Origin: an uncultured delta proteobacterium
GTDB lineage: Bacteria > Myxococcota_A > Polyangia > Haliangiales > Haliangiaceae
Length of the DNA: 36,705 bases
Assembly: GCA_900696455.1 (NCBI GenBank)
Contig: CAADGB010000397.1
Coordinates: 1-36,705, forward strand
Direction of reading: 5' to 3'
The notes under the pieces were generated by a model. It saw only the letters and a list, made by a program, of their open reading frames with translations, had not been told where the DNA came from and made no database searches. Positions 7,507 to 14,921 of the stretch are shown here, piece after piece; position 1 is the stretch's first letter, and every line of letters starts with the position of its first letter. The translations under genes and the position numbers were made by a program.

Positions 7507-9138
7507 TCAGCGGCGGGCGGCGCAGGCGCGGCCGTAGATCGTGCTGCTCGACGAGCTCGCCACCAGCTTGCAGGTGTAGCCGTCGCCGCAGCCGGCGTCG
7601 GCGACGCAGGCCGCGGTGCAGGTCTTGCCGCCGGCGGTCGCGACGCACAGGTTGCCGGGCCCGCCGCAGTCGGCGTTGACGCGGCAGGCCTTGCCGAAGC
7701 CCGCGACCCGGGCCCACGGCACGACCGTCGGGTTGTCGTCGATGCCGTGCATCCCGTACATCGTGGCGAAGCCCCGCGACGACGCGTCGAGCTTGGTGAG
7801 CAGGCTCGACACCGGCTGCGGGCGCAGCCGCTGCAGGCTGTCGCGGGCGAGGAGCGTCGACAGGAAGTGCTGGACCGCGGCCGGCGACGACGCGTTGGAG
7901 AACGAGGTCGTGGTGATCACGTCGACGTGCTTGCCGGCCTTGGCCGGGTTCTCCTTGAACGCGGTGCCGATCTGGTAGGTGTCGCAGCCCTCGGCCAGCA
8001 CGAGCTGGTAGCGATCGGCGGGCATGGGCGCGACCCGGATGTCGTCGTCATCGAGGTCGCCCTCGGCGGTCTTCTTCCAGTTGGCGAGGGCGAAGCCGTA
8101 GAACGGCCCGGAGTGGCCGGAGTAGACGATGACGTCGCGGGTGGCGAGCGAGCCCAGGGCCAGCTCCTCCAGCAGGCGACCGCCGGCGTCGGTGTCGGGA
8201 TCGGTCGGGGTGCCGGGCTTGCCGAAGTACAGGCGGACCTCGACGTCGACCGTCCGGCCGTCGGCCTTGACCGTGCGCTTGAACGCGCCCGAGGTGTGGG
8301 TCAGGCGCTCCCAGCTCGACACCGGCGGGCGGAAGCCCTGGTTGTCGAGCCAGGTGAACATCTGCTTCGAGTGCTTGAGGTGGTACTCGGAGTGGTAGTC
8401 CCAGCCGAAGTAGACGTCGATGTCGAGCTTGCCGTCGGCGGTCAGCCGGGCGAGGTCGAAGAAGCCGTCGGTGGACGGCCGCTCGCGCTTGATCGAGAAC
8501 GTGATCGCCTCCTTGCGCGCCGCCGGCACGGTGGCCGGGTTCCAGCTCGACCACGGCGCGTTGCGGTACCACTCGGCGTTGGTCTCGAGCTGGGCCAGCT
8601 CGGCGTTGGTGGGCCGGCCGATCTCGAGATCGAACACGGTCTGGCCGCCGACCTGGCGCGTCGGCAGCTTGCTCATCAGGTTGCGGCCGCCGGCGGCGAT
8701 CTGGCGGAAGCGGAAGTCGTAGGTCAGGCCGTCGGCGCGGGGGCGGATATCCCAGTCCTCGTAGGCGCCGGCCTTGGCCATGCCGCCGAAGCCGCCGAAG
8801 CTGGCCGACGGATCGTCGTCCTCCTTGTCGACCAGGTACTGGGTGATGAACCAGGCGATGGCGACGTGCTTGAGGCCGATCAGCTCCTGGGCCGCGGCCA
8901 GGCGCTCGGCCTCCGGCTTGCCGGCCATCGCCGGGTCGAGCACCACCGCGCTCTGGCCCTCGAGCAGGTACTCCTGGGCGGTCAGGCTGTAGAAGTCGTC
9001 GGCCTTGCCGTCGTCGACGAAGATGCTGTCCTCGGGGTCGTCGGCGTCGAGCGCGTCGTCGTGACAGCCGGCGCCCAGCAGCGACAGGGCGAGACCGGCG
9101 GCGACCAGGGGAGCGGGCGAGCGGCGAGGCGGGCGCAT
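7507..9138 (-). CDS. Lipoprotein with a possible caspase-like (clan CD) His/Cys dyad
   Basis: The protein has 543 residues. A signal peptide ends in LLGAGC (C25), so it should be lipidated and exported. An acidic linker (DADDPEDSIFVDDGKADD) is followed by a ~400-residue domain I cannot name with certainty. It shows an order of elements typical of clan CD peptidases: a strand-helix unit ending in FTWLDNQGF, then a hydrophobic strand into YSGHSG (H342), then another strand into LAEGCDTY (C385). Gingipains and caspases carry their catalytic His and Cys at the ends of two neighbouring strands in this way. The C-terminus is Cys-rich (RVNADCGGPGNLC), like other secreted proteins here. ATG 9138 fits the sigma-54 promoter upstream. 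Export is fairly sure; peptidase activity is inference. Confidence 0.82.
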   Translation of the reverse strand: MRPPRRSPAPLVAAGLALSLLGAGCHDDALDADDPEDSIFVDDGKADDFYSLTAQEYLLEGQSAVVLDPAMAGKPEAERLAAAQELIGLKHVAIAWFITQYLVDKEDDDPSASFGGFGGMAKAGAYEDWDIRPRADGLTYDFRFRQIAAGGRNLMSKLPTRQVGGQTVFDLEIGRPTNAELAQLETNAEWYRNAPWSSWNPATVPAARKEAITFSIKRERPSTDGFFDLARLTADGKLDIDVYFGWDYHSEYHLKHSKQMFTWLDNQGFRPPVSSWERLTHTSGAFKRTVKADGRTVDVEVRLYFGKPGTPTDPDTDAGGRLLEELALGSLATRDVIVYSGHSGPFYGFALANWKKTAEGDLDDDDIRVAPMPADRYQLVLAEGCDTYQIGTAFKENPAKAGKHVDVITTTSFSNASSPAAVQHFLSTLLARDSLQRLRPQPVSSLLTKLDASSRGFATMYGMHGIDDNPTVVPWARVAGFGKACRVNADCGGPGNLCVATAGGKTCTAACVADAGCGDGYTCKLVASSSSSTIYGRACAARR

Positions 9139-9151
9139 GGCGAGGCCAGAG

Positions 9152-9166
9152 AGCAACCCCCGTGCC
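9152..9166 (-). promoter_or_regulatory. Sigma-54 (-24/-12) promoter
   Basis: On the minus strand this reads GGCACG-GGGG-TTGCT, again a near-consensus sigma-54 element. Predicted +1 is about 9141, 3 nt before ATG 9138. The 14-nt distance from TTGC to ATG is identical to that of the promoter at 3802-3816, although the intervening bases differ. Confidence 0.72.
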
Positions 9167-9361
9167 GCCACGCGGGCCCGTGATGACGCGGAGTTACTCG
9201 CCGGCGCGCCGGGGTCGACCGTGGGTGGCCAGTCGAGCCGCCGGCAACGCGCCCCGCGGCGCCGGCGCCCAGACACGCCGAGGCACCCGGGCGCGACCGC
9301 CAGGGCGGCGCCGGGACCCGGGCGAGGCGCCGTGGCGACGGCGACAGCGCGCGGCAAAGAG

Positions 9362-9374
9362 CGGCTGACAGCCG
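9362..9374. promoter_or_regulatory. Inverted repeat in a 327-bp divergent region
   Basis: CGGCTG-A-CAGCCG is a perfect 6-bp inverted repeat in the gap 9139-9465 between two divergent lipoprotein genes. It lies about 90 bp upstream of the plus-strand start at 9466 and about 220 bp from the minus-strand sigma-54 promoter. Apart from that promoter and the AAGGA ribosome site before 9466, I see no gene or other signal in this gap. Confidence 0.3.
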
Positions 9375-9465
9375 TCGGCCGTGGTGGCGCCGCGCCCCCG
9401 CGTGCAACGCTCCGGCCGGCGCGCGGGTCTGCTCGACCGCCGCCGCCTCCCACCAAGGATCCGCC

Positions 9466-11985
9466 ATGACCCGCGCCGTCTCGTGGCCTCGCCCCGTCCC
9501 CGCCCTCCTGGCCGCGCTCGCCGTCGCCGCGCCCGCCGTCGCCGCCTGCGGCGACAACGACCCCGGCGACACCATCGCCGACGTGGTGCGCCGCACCCCC
9601 GAGCTGTCGACCCTGGCCGGGGTCCTGGACGAGGCCGGCCTGATGGAGACGCTCGATCGCGAGGGCTCGCTCACGCTGTTCGCCCCCACCGACGAGGCCG
9701 TCGCGCGCTTCCTCGCCACCCAGGGCCGGGACCTGCCCGACCTGCTCGCCGCGCCCGAGCTGCGCGACCTGCTGCGCCACCACCTGATCGAGACCGCCGT
9801 CGACGGCGAGGCCCTGGCCGCCGCCCGCGAGCTCACGACCGCCTGGGGCGGCGCCATCCTCGTCGACACCGACCCGCTCGGCGTCGAGCTCGACAGCGAC
9901 ACCCGGCTGGTCGGCGAGCCGCTGCCCGCCTCCAACGGCGTCGTCCACCGCGTCGACGCGGTGCTGGCCCGCCCCACCGTCTCCACCCACGCCAGCGCCG
10001 CGCCCCGCCGCCTCGACACCTTCAACCAGGACGTCCTGCTCGTCGACGCCCCGGGCTTCGTGCGCGGGGTCGAGGTCGAGGTCGATCTCGACGCGGCGCG
10101 CGTGTTCGGCACCTACCTGTTCCTGGTCCACGAGGCGAGCGGCACCACGGTGCGGCTGGTGGGCGCGCCGGACACGCTCAACGCGGGGATCGAGACCACC
10201 TTCACCGATCGCGCGCTCCTCGACGTCGTCGACGACCTGCCGTTCGGCGAGGGTGGCGGGCCGGCGTTCCCGGCCCCGCGCTACCGCCCCCACGAGCCGC
10301 TGCGCTACTTCTACGGCCTGCCCGCCGCCAGCGAGTGGAGCCTCTACGTCTACCACTTCAGCGGCGGCGGCCCGTCGCCCCAGCCCGACACCCTCCAGCG
10401 CTGGACGCTCCGCCTCGTCACCACCGCCGAGCGCCCCGATCCGACCTTCGCCATGGCGCGGCCGCGCGGGGTGAGCGCGATCGTCGCCCACCCGGTGCGC
10501 AGCACGCTGCCGGTGGCGGTCAAGCGCCTGGCCGGGATGACCGAGCCCATCACCGTGACCCTCGCCGCCGACGGCCTCGACGCGACGCCGGTGGTGATCG
10601 CGGGCGACGCCGAGATCGCCCACGTCCCGTTCGCGGCCACCGGCCCCGAGCTGGGCGAGACCCGGGTCCGCGTCGACGCCGCCGCCAGCCGGCGCCAGCG
10701 CCGGGTCGAGCTCGGCGGGGAGCGGGTCACCGCCGACGCCCAGGGCACGGAGCTCCTCGCCCAGCTCCCGCTGGCCGAGCTGGGCGCCGCCGGCGGCAGC
10801 GGCAACGACGTCTGGGGCTGGACCGATCCGGTCACCGGCGCCGAGTACGCGATCATGGGCACCTCCGCCGGCACCGCGTTCGTCGACGTCTCGACGCCGA
10901 CCCGGCCGCGCGTGGTCGGCGTCCTGCCCACCCACACCGAGCACAGCATGTGGCGCGACATGAAGGTCTACCGCGACCACGCCTACATCGTGAGCGAGGC
11001 CGCCGGCCACGGCGTGCAGGTCTTCGACCTGACCCGGCTGCGCGGCGTGACCACGCCCATGACCTTCACCGCCACCGCCCACCACGGCGGCGTCGGCCAC
11101 GCCCACAACATCGTCATCGACGAGGCCAGCGGCTTCGCCTACGTGGTGGGCGCGGTCGACGGGGGGCCGCAGCTCTGCAGCGGCGGCCTCTACATGCTCG
11201 ATCTCGCGGTGCCGGCGGCGCCGACCTTCGCCGGCTGCTTCGCGGGCGGCGTGCCCGCGGGCGCCAGCCCCGGCCCCGCGTTCCCCACCGGCGTCTACAC
11301 CCACGACGCCCAGTGCGTGGTCTACGCCGGCCCCGACGTCGAGCACCAGGGCAAGCAGATCTGCTTCACCTCCGACGGCGACGACGTCTCGCTCGGCATC
11401 GCCGACGTCACCGACAAGGCGACGCCGGTCCAGCTCGGCCGCTTCACCTACCTCGGCAACGGCTACAGCCACCAGGGCTGGCTGACCGAGGACCACCAGT
11501 TCTTCCTGCTCAACGACGAGTTCGACGAGCTCGACGGCGTCGACGCCACGCGCACCTACGTCTTCGACGTCCGCGACCTCGACGCGCCGGTGCTGCACGG
11601 CACCTTCGACAACCCGCGCGACGCCGTCGGCCACAACGCCTACGTCCACGAGGGCCTGCTCTACCAGGCCAACTACACCAGCGGCCTGCGCGTGGTCGAC
11701 CTCGCCGGGATCGCGACGATGGCGCTGGCCGAGGTCGCGTACTACGACACCTACCCCGACGACGATCGCGCCGACACCCCCGGCCAGCGCTGCGGCCGTC
11801 GCGGCGACGCCTCCGCCGGCGGGTGGTTCGCCGCGGCCGGCCCCCGCCCTCACCCCGGCGCCGGCCGCGCCTGCGGCGTGGCCACCTACGCCGGCGCATG
11901 GAGCACCTACCCGTTCTTCGCCAGCGGGACGATCCTCGTCAGCGACATGCAGCGCGGCCTGTTCCTGGTCCGACGCACGCCCTGA
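9466..11985 (+). CDS. Lipoprotein with fasciclin domain and choice-of-anchor-B (LVIVD-type) beta-propeller
   Basis: The protein has 839 residues. The signal peptide ends in VAAC (C28), indicating a lipoprotein. Residues ~36-170 are a fasciclin domain (TIADVVRRTPELSTLAGVL, then LTLFAPTDEAVARFL, then NGVVHRVDAVL). A middle beta-sandwich of ~180 residues resembles a P-domain-like fold (WSLYVYHFSGGG). From about residue 440 the protein matches the choice-of-anchor B family: GNDVWGWTDPVTGAEYAIMG, then TAFVDVSTPTRPRVVG, HAHNIVIDEASGFAYVVG and HDAQCVVYAGPD. Fasciclin and LVIVD modules are linked to adhesion at the cell surface. ATG 9466 has AAGGA 7 nt upstream. A short Gly/Pro-rich insertion with two cysteines (around 11,785-11,880) interrupts the last propeller blade. 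Confidence 0.9.
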   Translation: MTRAVSWPRPVPALLAALAVAAPAVAACGDNDPGDTIADVVRRTPELSTLAGVLDEAGLMETLDREGSLTLFAPTDEAVARFLATQGRDLPDLLAAPELRDLLRHHLIETAVDGEALAAARELTTAWGGAILVDTDPLGVELDSDTRLVGEPLPASNGVVHRVDAVLARPTVSTHASAAPRRLDTFNQDVLLVDAPGFVRGVEVEVDLDAARVFGTYLFLVHEASGTTVRLVGAPDTLNAGIETTFTDRALLDVVDDLPFGEGGGPAFPAPRYRPHEPLRYFYGLPAASEWSLYVYHFSGGGPSPQPDTLQRWTLRLVTTAERPDPTFAMARPRGVSAIVAHPVRSTLPVAVKRLAGMTEPITVTLAADGLDATPVVIAGDAEIAHVPFAATGPELGETRVRVDAAASRRQRRVELGGERVTADAQGTELLAQLPLAELGAAGGSGNDVWGWTDPVTGAEYAIMGTSAGTAFVDVSTPTRPRVVGVLPTHTEHSMWRDMKVYRDHAYIVSEAAGHGVQVFDLTRLRGVTTPMTFTATAHHGGVGHAHNIVIDEASGFAYVVGAVDGGPQLCSGGLYMLDLAVPAAPTFAGCFAGGVPAGASPGPAFPTGVYTHDAQCVVYAGPDVEHQGKQICFTSDGDDVSLGIADVTDKATPVQLGRFTYLGNGYSHQGWLTEDHQFFLLNDEFDELDGVDATRTYVFDVRDLDAPVLHGTFDNPRDAVGHNAYVHEGLLYQANYTSGLRVVDLAGIATMALAEVAYYDTYPDDDRADTPGQRCGRRGDASAGGWFAAAGPRPHPGAGRACGVATYAGAWSTYPFFASGTILVSDMQRGLFLVRRTP

Positions 11986-12008
11986 CGGGGCGCGGCCGGG
12001 GCGCGGCC

Positions 12009-12027
12009 GGGGCGCGCGGCCGGCCCC
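12009..12027. terminator. GC-rich hairpin between convergent genes
   Basis: GGGGC (12009-12013) and GCCCC (12023-12027) enclose a 9-nt loop. The hairpin closes a short tandem of an 11-bp unit (CGGGGCGCGGC, twice plus a partial copy, from about 11986). It lies between genes ending at 11985 (+) and 12037 (-), so it could serve both. Confidence 0.3.
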
Positions 12028-12036
12028 CAGACGAGG

Positions 12037-12528
12037 TCAGTCGGTCTCGCGCCCGGTCAGGCCGCCGTAGCCGGCGCCGCCGTACTCCTCGGCGTTGCCC
12101 GGGTTCCACGCGAGCGTGATGTCGTCGTCACCGAACCGCGTGAGGTAGCCGGCGCCGGGGCCGCGCTCGAAGGTGACCTCCATCGCGGCGTCGCAGTCGC
12201 CCCACGGGCAGAAGAACTGGCCGGCGAACTGGATCGTGCCGTCCGCGGTGAACTGCACGTCGCCGGTGAAGCGCTGCGAGCCGAGGAGCTTGGTCAGGCG
12301 CCAGCCGTCGCCCTCGCGCTCGAACTTGCACGGCTGCGGATCGTAGTCGCTGATCTGGCAGGTCCACAGCGCGCCGTCGGCGACCCCGGGCGGCAGCCCC
12401 GGCTGGCCGCCGGGCGCGGTGACCGCGGTGGTGGCGACCGCCGGCGACGACGACGACGAGCCGCCGCACGCGGCGACGGCGGGGAGCGCGGCCGTGACCG
12501 CCGCGAGCAGGGAGGCGTGGAGCTTCAT
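12037..12528 (-). CDS. Small lipoprotein of unknown function
   Basis: The protein has 163 residues. The signal peptide ends in AVAAC (C21), followed by a Gly/Ser/Pro-rich linker (GGSSSSSPAV) and a compact ~100-residue beta-rich domain with four cysteines (WTCQISDYDPQPCKFE and FFCPWGDCDAAMEV). The WTCQISDYDPQPCKF region looks like a disulphide-linked beta-hairpin. I do not recognise the family. It is divergent from the His-rich lipoprotein gene at 12640 across 111 bp that hold facing -10-like boxes. A TACGGT box ends 8 nt before the ATG, so the transcript may be leaderless. Confidence 0.8.
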   Translation of the reverse strand: MKLHASLLAAVTAALPAVAACGGSSSSSPAVATTAVTAPGGQPGLPPGVADGALWTCQISDYDPQPCKFEREGDGWRLTKLLGSQRFTGDVQFTADGTIQFAGQFFCPWGDCDAAMEVTFERGPGAGYLTRFGDDDITLAWNPGNAEEYGGAGYGGLTGRETD

Positions 12529-12536
12529 GGCCGGGG

Positions 12537-12542
12537 ACCGTA
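12537..12542 (-). promoter_or_regulatory. -10-like box, possible leaderless promoter
   Basis: TACGGT on the minus strand lies 8 nt before ATG 12528. A weak -35 (TCGACC, 12560-12565) sits 17 bp upstream. Transcription would begin at or within a few bases of the start codon. Confidence 0.45.
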
Positions 12543-12625
12543 CGCGATGGCGACGCCGCGGTCGAGCCGCCGCGGGCGTCAGGACGGGTCAGGACGAAGT
12601 CCGCGGTCACCGCGCAGCCCCGGTG

Positions 12626-12631
12626 TAGAGT
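12626..12631 (+). promoter_or_regulatory. -10-like box, possible leaderless promoter
   Basis: TAGAGT lies 8 nt before ATG 12640; no clear -35 is seen. It mirrors the TACGGT box of the divergent gene in the same 111-bp gap. Confidence 0.4.
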
Positions 12632-12639
12632 CCGCGGCC

Positions 12640-13203
12640 ATGCAGCGACGGATCCCAGCCTGGCCGGCGGCCCTGACCGCGGCCCTCCTCGTGGCCGGCG
12701 GCGGCTGCCGCGCCGAGGCCCCCGCGACCCGCCCGGCGCCGACCGAGGTGACCGCCGGCGCGCCGGCGGACCGCGCCCACGCCCACGCCCACGCCCACGA
12801 CCTCCACGACGCCGACGGCGCCGTCCCCCGGCGCGGCCCCGACAAGCCGCGGGCGCCGGTCGACGTCCAGCTCGCCCACCGGCCGCTCGGCGGCGGCGCC
12901 TACGAGGTGACGCTGTCGGCGACGCCCGGCCGCGACGTGACCGTGCTCGACCTCGTCCTCGACGGCAAGGTCGTGGCCGCCGGCCCGACCCGCGCCGGTC
13001 AGGTGCGGACGCTCACCGCCCGCGTCGAGCTCGGCGACGGCCGCGGCAAGCAGCTCGCTGGCAGCGCGATCGTCGAGGTCGGGCCGCACCGGCGGCGGGC
13101 CGCCGCCGTGACCTGGCTGGGGCCGGCGCCCGCCGCCGCCGAGCCGCCGCTGACGATCGTCCGGCTCCCGGACGGCACCGAGGCGGCGGAGGTGCGGCCG
13201 TGA
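12640..13203 (+). CDS. Small His-rich lipoprotein, coupled to a metallopeptidase gene
   Basis: The protein has 187 residues. The signal peptide ends in a lipobox-like VAGGGC. Shortly after comes an alternating His stretch, HAHAHAHDLHD, a possible metal-binding site. The remaining ~110 residues look like a beta-sandwich (VDVQLAHRPLGGGAYEVTLS, then DVTVLDLVLDGKV). Its stop overlaps the GTG start of the zinc metallopeptidase gene that follows (GTGA at 13200-13203), so the two should be co-translated. A role in handling zinc for the peptidase is possible but only inferred from context. The family is not recognised. Confidence 0.8.
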   Translation: MQRRIPAWPAALTAALLVAGGGCRAEAPATRPAPTEVTAGAPADRAHAHAHAHDLHDADGAVPRRGPDKPRAPVDVQLAHRPLGGGAYEVTLSATPGRDVTVLDLVLDGKVVAAGPTRAGQVRTLTARVELGDGRGKQLAGSAIVEVGPHRRRAAAVTWLGPAPAAAEPPLTIVRLPDGTEAAEVRP

Positions 13204-14855
13204 GCCGCCCGCGCTTCGCCGGGCGCGCGTGGCCGCGGGTCGCGGCCGCGATCGCCCTCGCGCTCGCCGGCTGCGGCGGCGACGACGACGGCGGCAGCGG
13301 CGACCCCGACGCCGCCGCCTGCGAGCTGCCCGCCGAGGGTCGGTGCGCCGGCAACGTGGTCGAGCGCTGCCAGGACGGGGTCCTCGTGACCGAGGACTGC
13401 ACGACGACCCAGGCCACCTGCACCGCCACGCCCGGCGCCGGCACCTTCGTCTGCCTCGACGCCTGCGCCGCCGCCGGCGTGACCGAGGCCGGCACCTGCA
13501 CCGGCGACAGCGTCCGCCGCTGCGAGGTGGTGGGCGGCGTGCGCACGGTCATCACCCAGGCCTGCGCGCCCGGCCAGGTCTGCGAGCAGCCCGACGGCCA
13601 GGCGGCGACCTGCGCCGCCGACGCCTGCGCCGGCATCGGGCCGCTCGGCCGCTGCGACGGCGACCGCCTGGTGCGCTGCAGCGGCGGCGCTCCGGCCACC
13701 ACCGACTGCGCCGCGGGCGGCCAGGTCTGCGGCTACGCCGACGCCGCCACCGGCTACGCCTGCGTCGCGCCCGGCGCCGCCTTCGTCGTCACCGGCACGG
13801 TGTCGTACGAGGACCGCCCGCCGCTCACCAGCGGCGCGCTCGGCGCCCTCGCGCCGGCGGTCGCCCGCGGCACCGAGGTCGCGGTCGTGCTCGATCAGGG
13901 CGGCACCGTCCTCGCCACCGCCCACACCTCCGACGACGGCAGCTACACGCTGCGCTACGACGCCGCGCCCGGCGCCATGGTCCACGTCATGGTCACCGCG
14001 CGCAGCACGGTGGCGCTGCGCCCGATCCGGGTCAACCGCACGCAGACCCAGGTCCACGCCTTCGGCGGCCCCAGCTTCGCGGCCACCGCCAGCGCGGTGC
14101 AGGACCTGCTCGTCACCGAGGCCTCGGGCCTGGCCCAGGCCTGGAACATCCTCGATCAGGCGGTGGCGGCGATGGACCTCCTCCGGCTCGAGCTCGGCCT
14201 CACCCCGGTCCAGCTCACCGCGCGCTGGGCCCGCGGCAGCAACACCGGCACCTACTACTCGGGCGGCACGATCTACATGCTGGGCAGCAACTCCGACGAC
14301 GACGGCTACGACGACACCGTCATCCTCCACGAGATCGGCCACTTCGTCGAGGATCGCCTCGGCCGCTCCGACTCGCCCGGCGGCAGCCACGACGGCTCGC
14401 CCACCGACCCCAACCTGGCGTGGAGCGAGGGCTTCGCGACCTACTTCGCCATGGCGGTGCGCCGGCGACCGCACTACATGGACTCCAACGCGGGCGGCGG
14501 CTGGGGCTACGACGCCGACACCAGCGTCACCGCGGCCCCCACCGGCACCACGATCGGCGGCGACGTCAGCGAGGACATGGTCAGCGAGATCCTGTGGGAC
14601 GTCGGCGACGGCGGCAGCGGCGACGACGATCCGGTGACCTCGGCCACCCACGTCGACGTGCTGCGGGTGGGCACGACCTACCTGCGCACCGCCACCCTGC
14701 GCGCCATCGGCGAGAGCGGCGCCGACCTCGTCGACTTCCTCGACGGCTGGTTCGTCGGCGACGGCCTCGGCACCTGCGCCGGCGTCCGCGACATCGTGAC
14801 CACCCGGCGCCGCTTCCCGTACGACTACGCCGGCCCCGCCGGCGCCTGTCCCTAG
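13200..14855 (+). CDS. Cys-rich lipoprotein zinc metallopeptidase (gluzincin-like)
   Basis: The protein has 551 residues and starts at GTG inside the preceding stop codon. A signal peptide ends in LALAGC. The N-terminal ~180 residues hold three or four repeats of a Cys-rich unit (C-x-G-x-x-(V/L)-x-R-C pattern, as in GNVVERCQDG, GDSVRRCEVV and GDRLVRCSGG). A carboxypeptidase-regulatory-like beta-sandwich follows (FVVTGTVSYEDRPP, then TSDDGSYTLRYD). The catalytic domain has HEIGH (377-381), with a downstream glutamate in WSEGFATYF (E410) at gluzincin-like spacing. All zinc ligands are visible, so it should be active. It is likely surface-bound and degrades proteins outside the cell. Confidence 0.88.
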   Translation: MSRPRFAGRAWPRVAAAIALALAGCGGDDDGGSGDPDAAACELPAEGRCAGNVVERCQDGVLVTEDCTTTQATCTATPGAGTFVCLDACAAAGVTEAGTCTGDSVRRCEVVGGVRTVITQACAPGQVCEQPDGQAATCAADACAGIGPLGRCDGDRLVRCSGGAPATTDCAAGGQVCGYADAATGYACVAPGAAFVVTGTVSYEDRPPLTSGALGALAPAVARGTEVAVVLDQGGTVLATAHTSDDGSYTLRYDAAPGAMVHVMVTARSTVALRPIRVNRTQTQVHAFGGPSFAATASAVQDLLVTEASGLAQAWNILDQAVAAMDLLRLELGLTPVQLTARWARGSNTGTYYSGGTIYMLGSNSDDDGYDDTVILHEIGHFVEDRLGRSDSPGGSHDGSPTDPNLAWSEGFATYFAMAVRRRPHYMDSNAGGGWGYDADTSVTAAPTGTTIGGDVSEDMVSEILWDVGDGGSGDDDPVTSATHVDVLRVGTTYLRTATLRAIGESGADLVDFLDGWFVGDGLGTCAGVRDIVTTRRRFPYDYAGPAGACP

Positions 14856-14865
14856 CGCACCGACC

Positions 14866-14898
14866 GGTTCGAGGCGCCTGCGCCGACGGCCTCGAACC
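14866..14898. terminator. Strong bidirectional terminator hairpin
   Basis: GGTTCGAGGC (14866-14875) and GCCTCGAACC (14889-14898) form a perfect 10-bp stem with a 13-nt loop. It lies in the 66-bp gap between convergent genes ending at 14855 (+) and 14922 (-), the expected place for a shared terminator. No T-run follows on either strand. Confidence 0.6.
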
Positions 14899-14921
14899 TG
14901 CGCCGCCCGGCCGCGCCGTCC

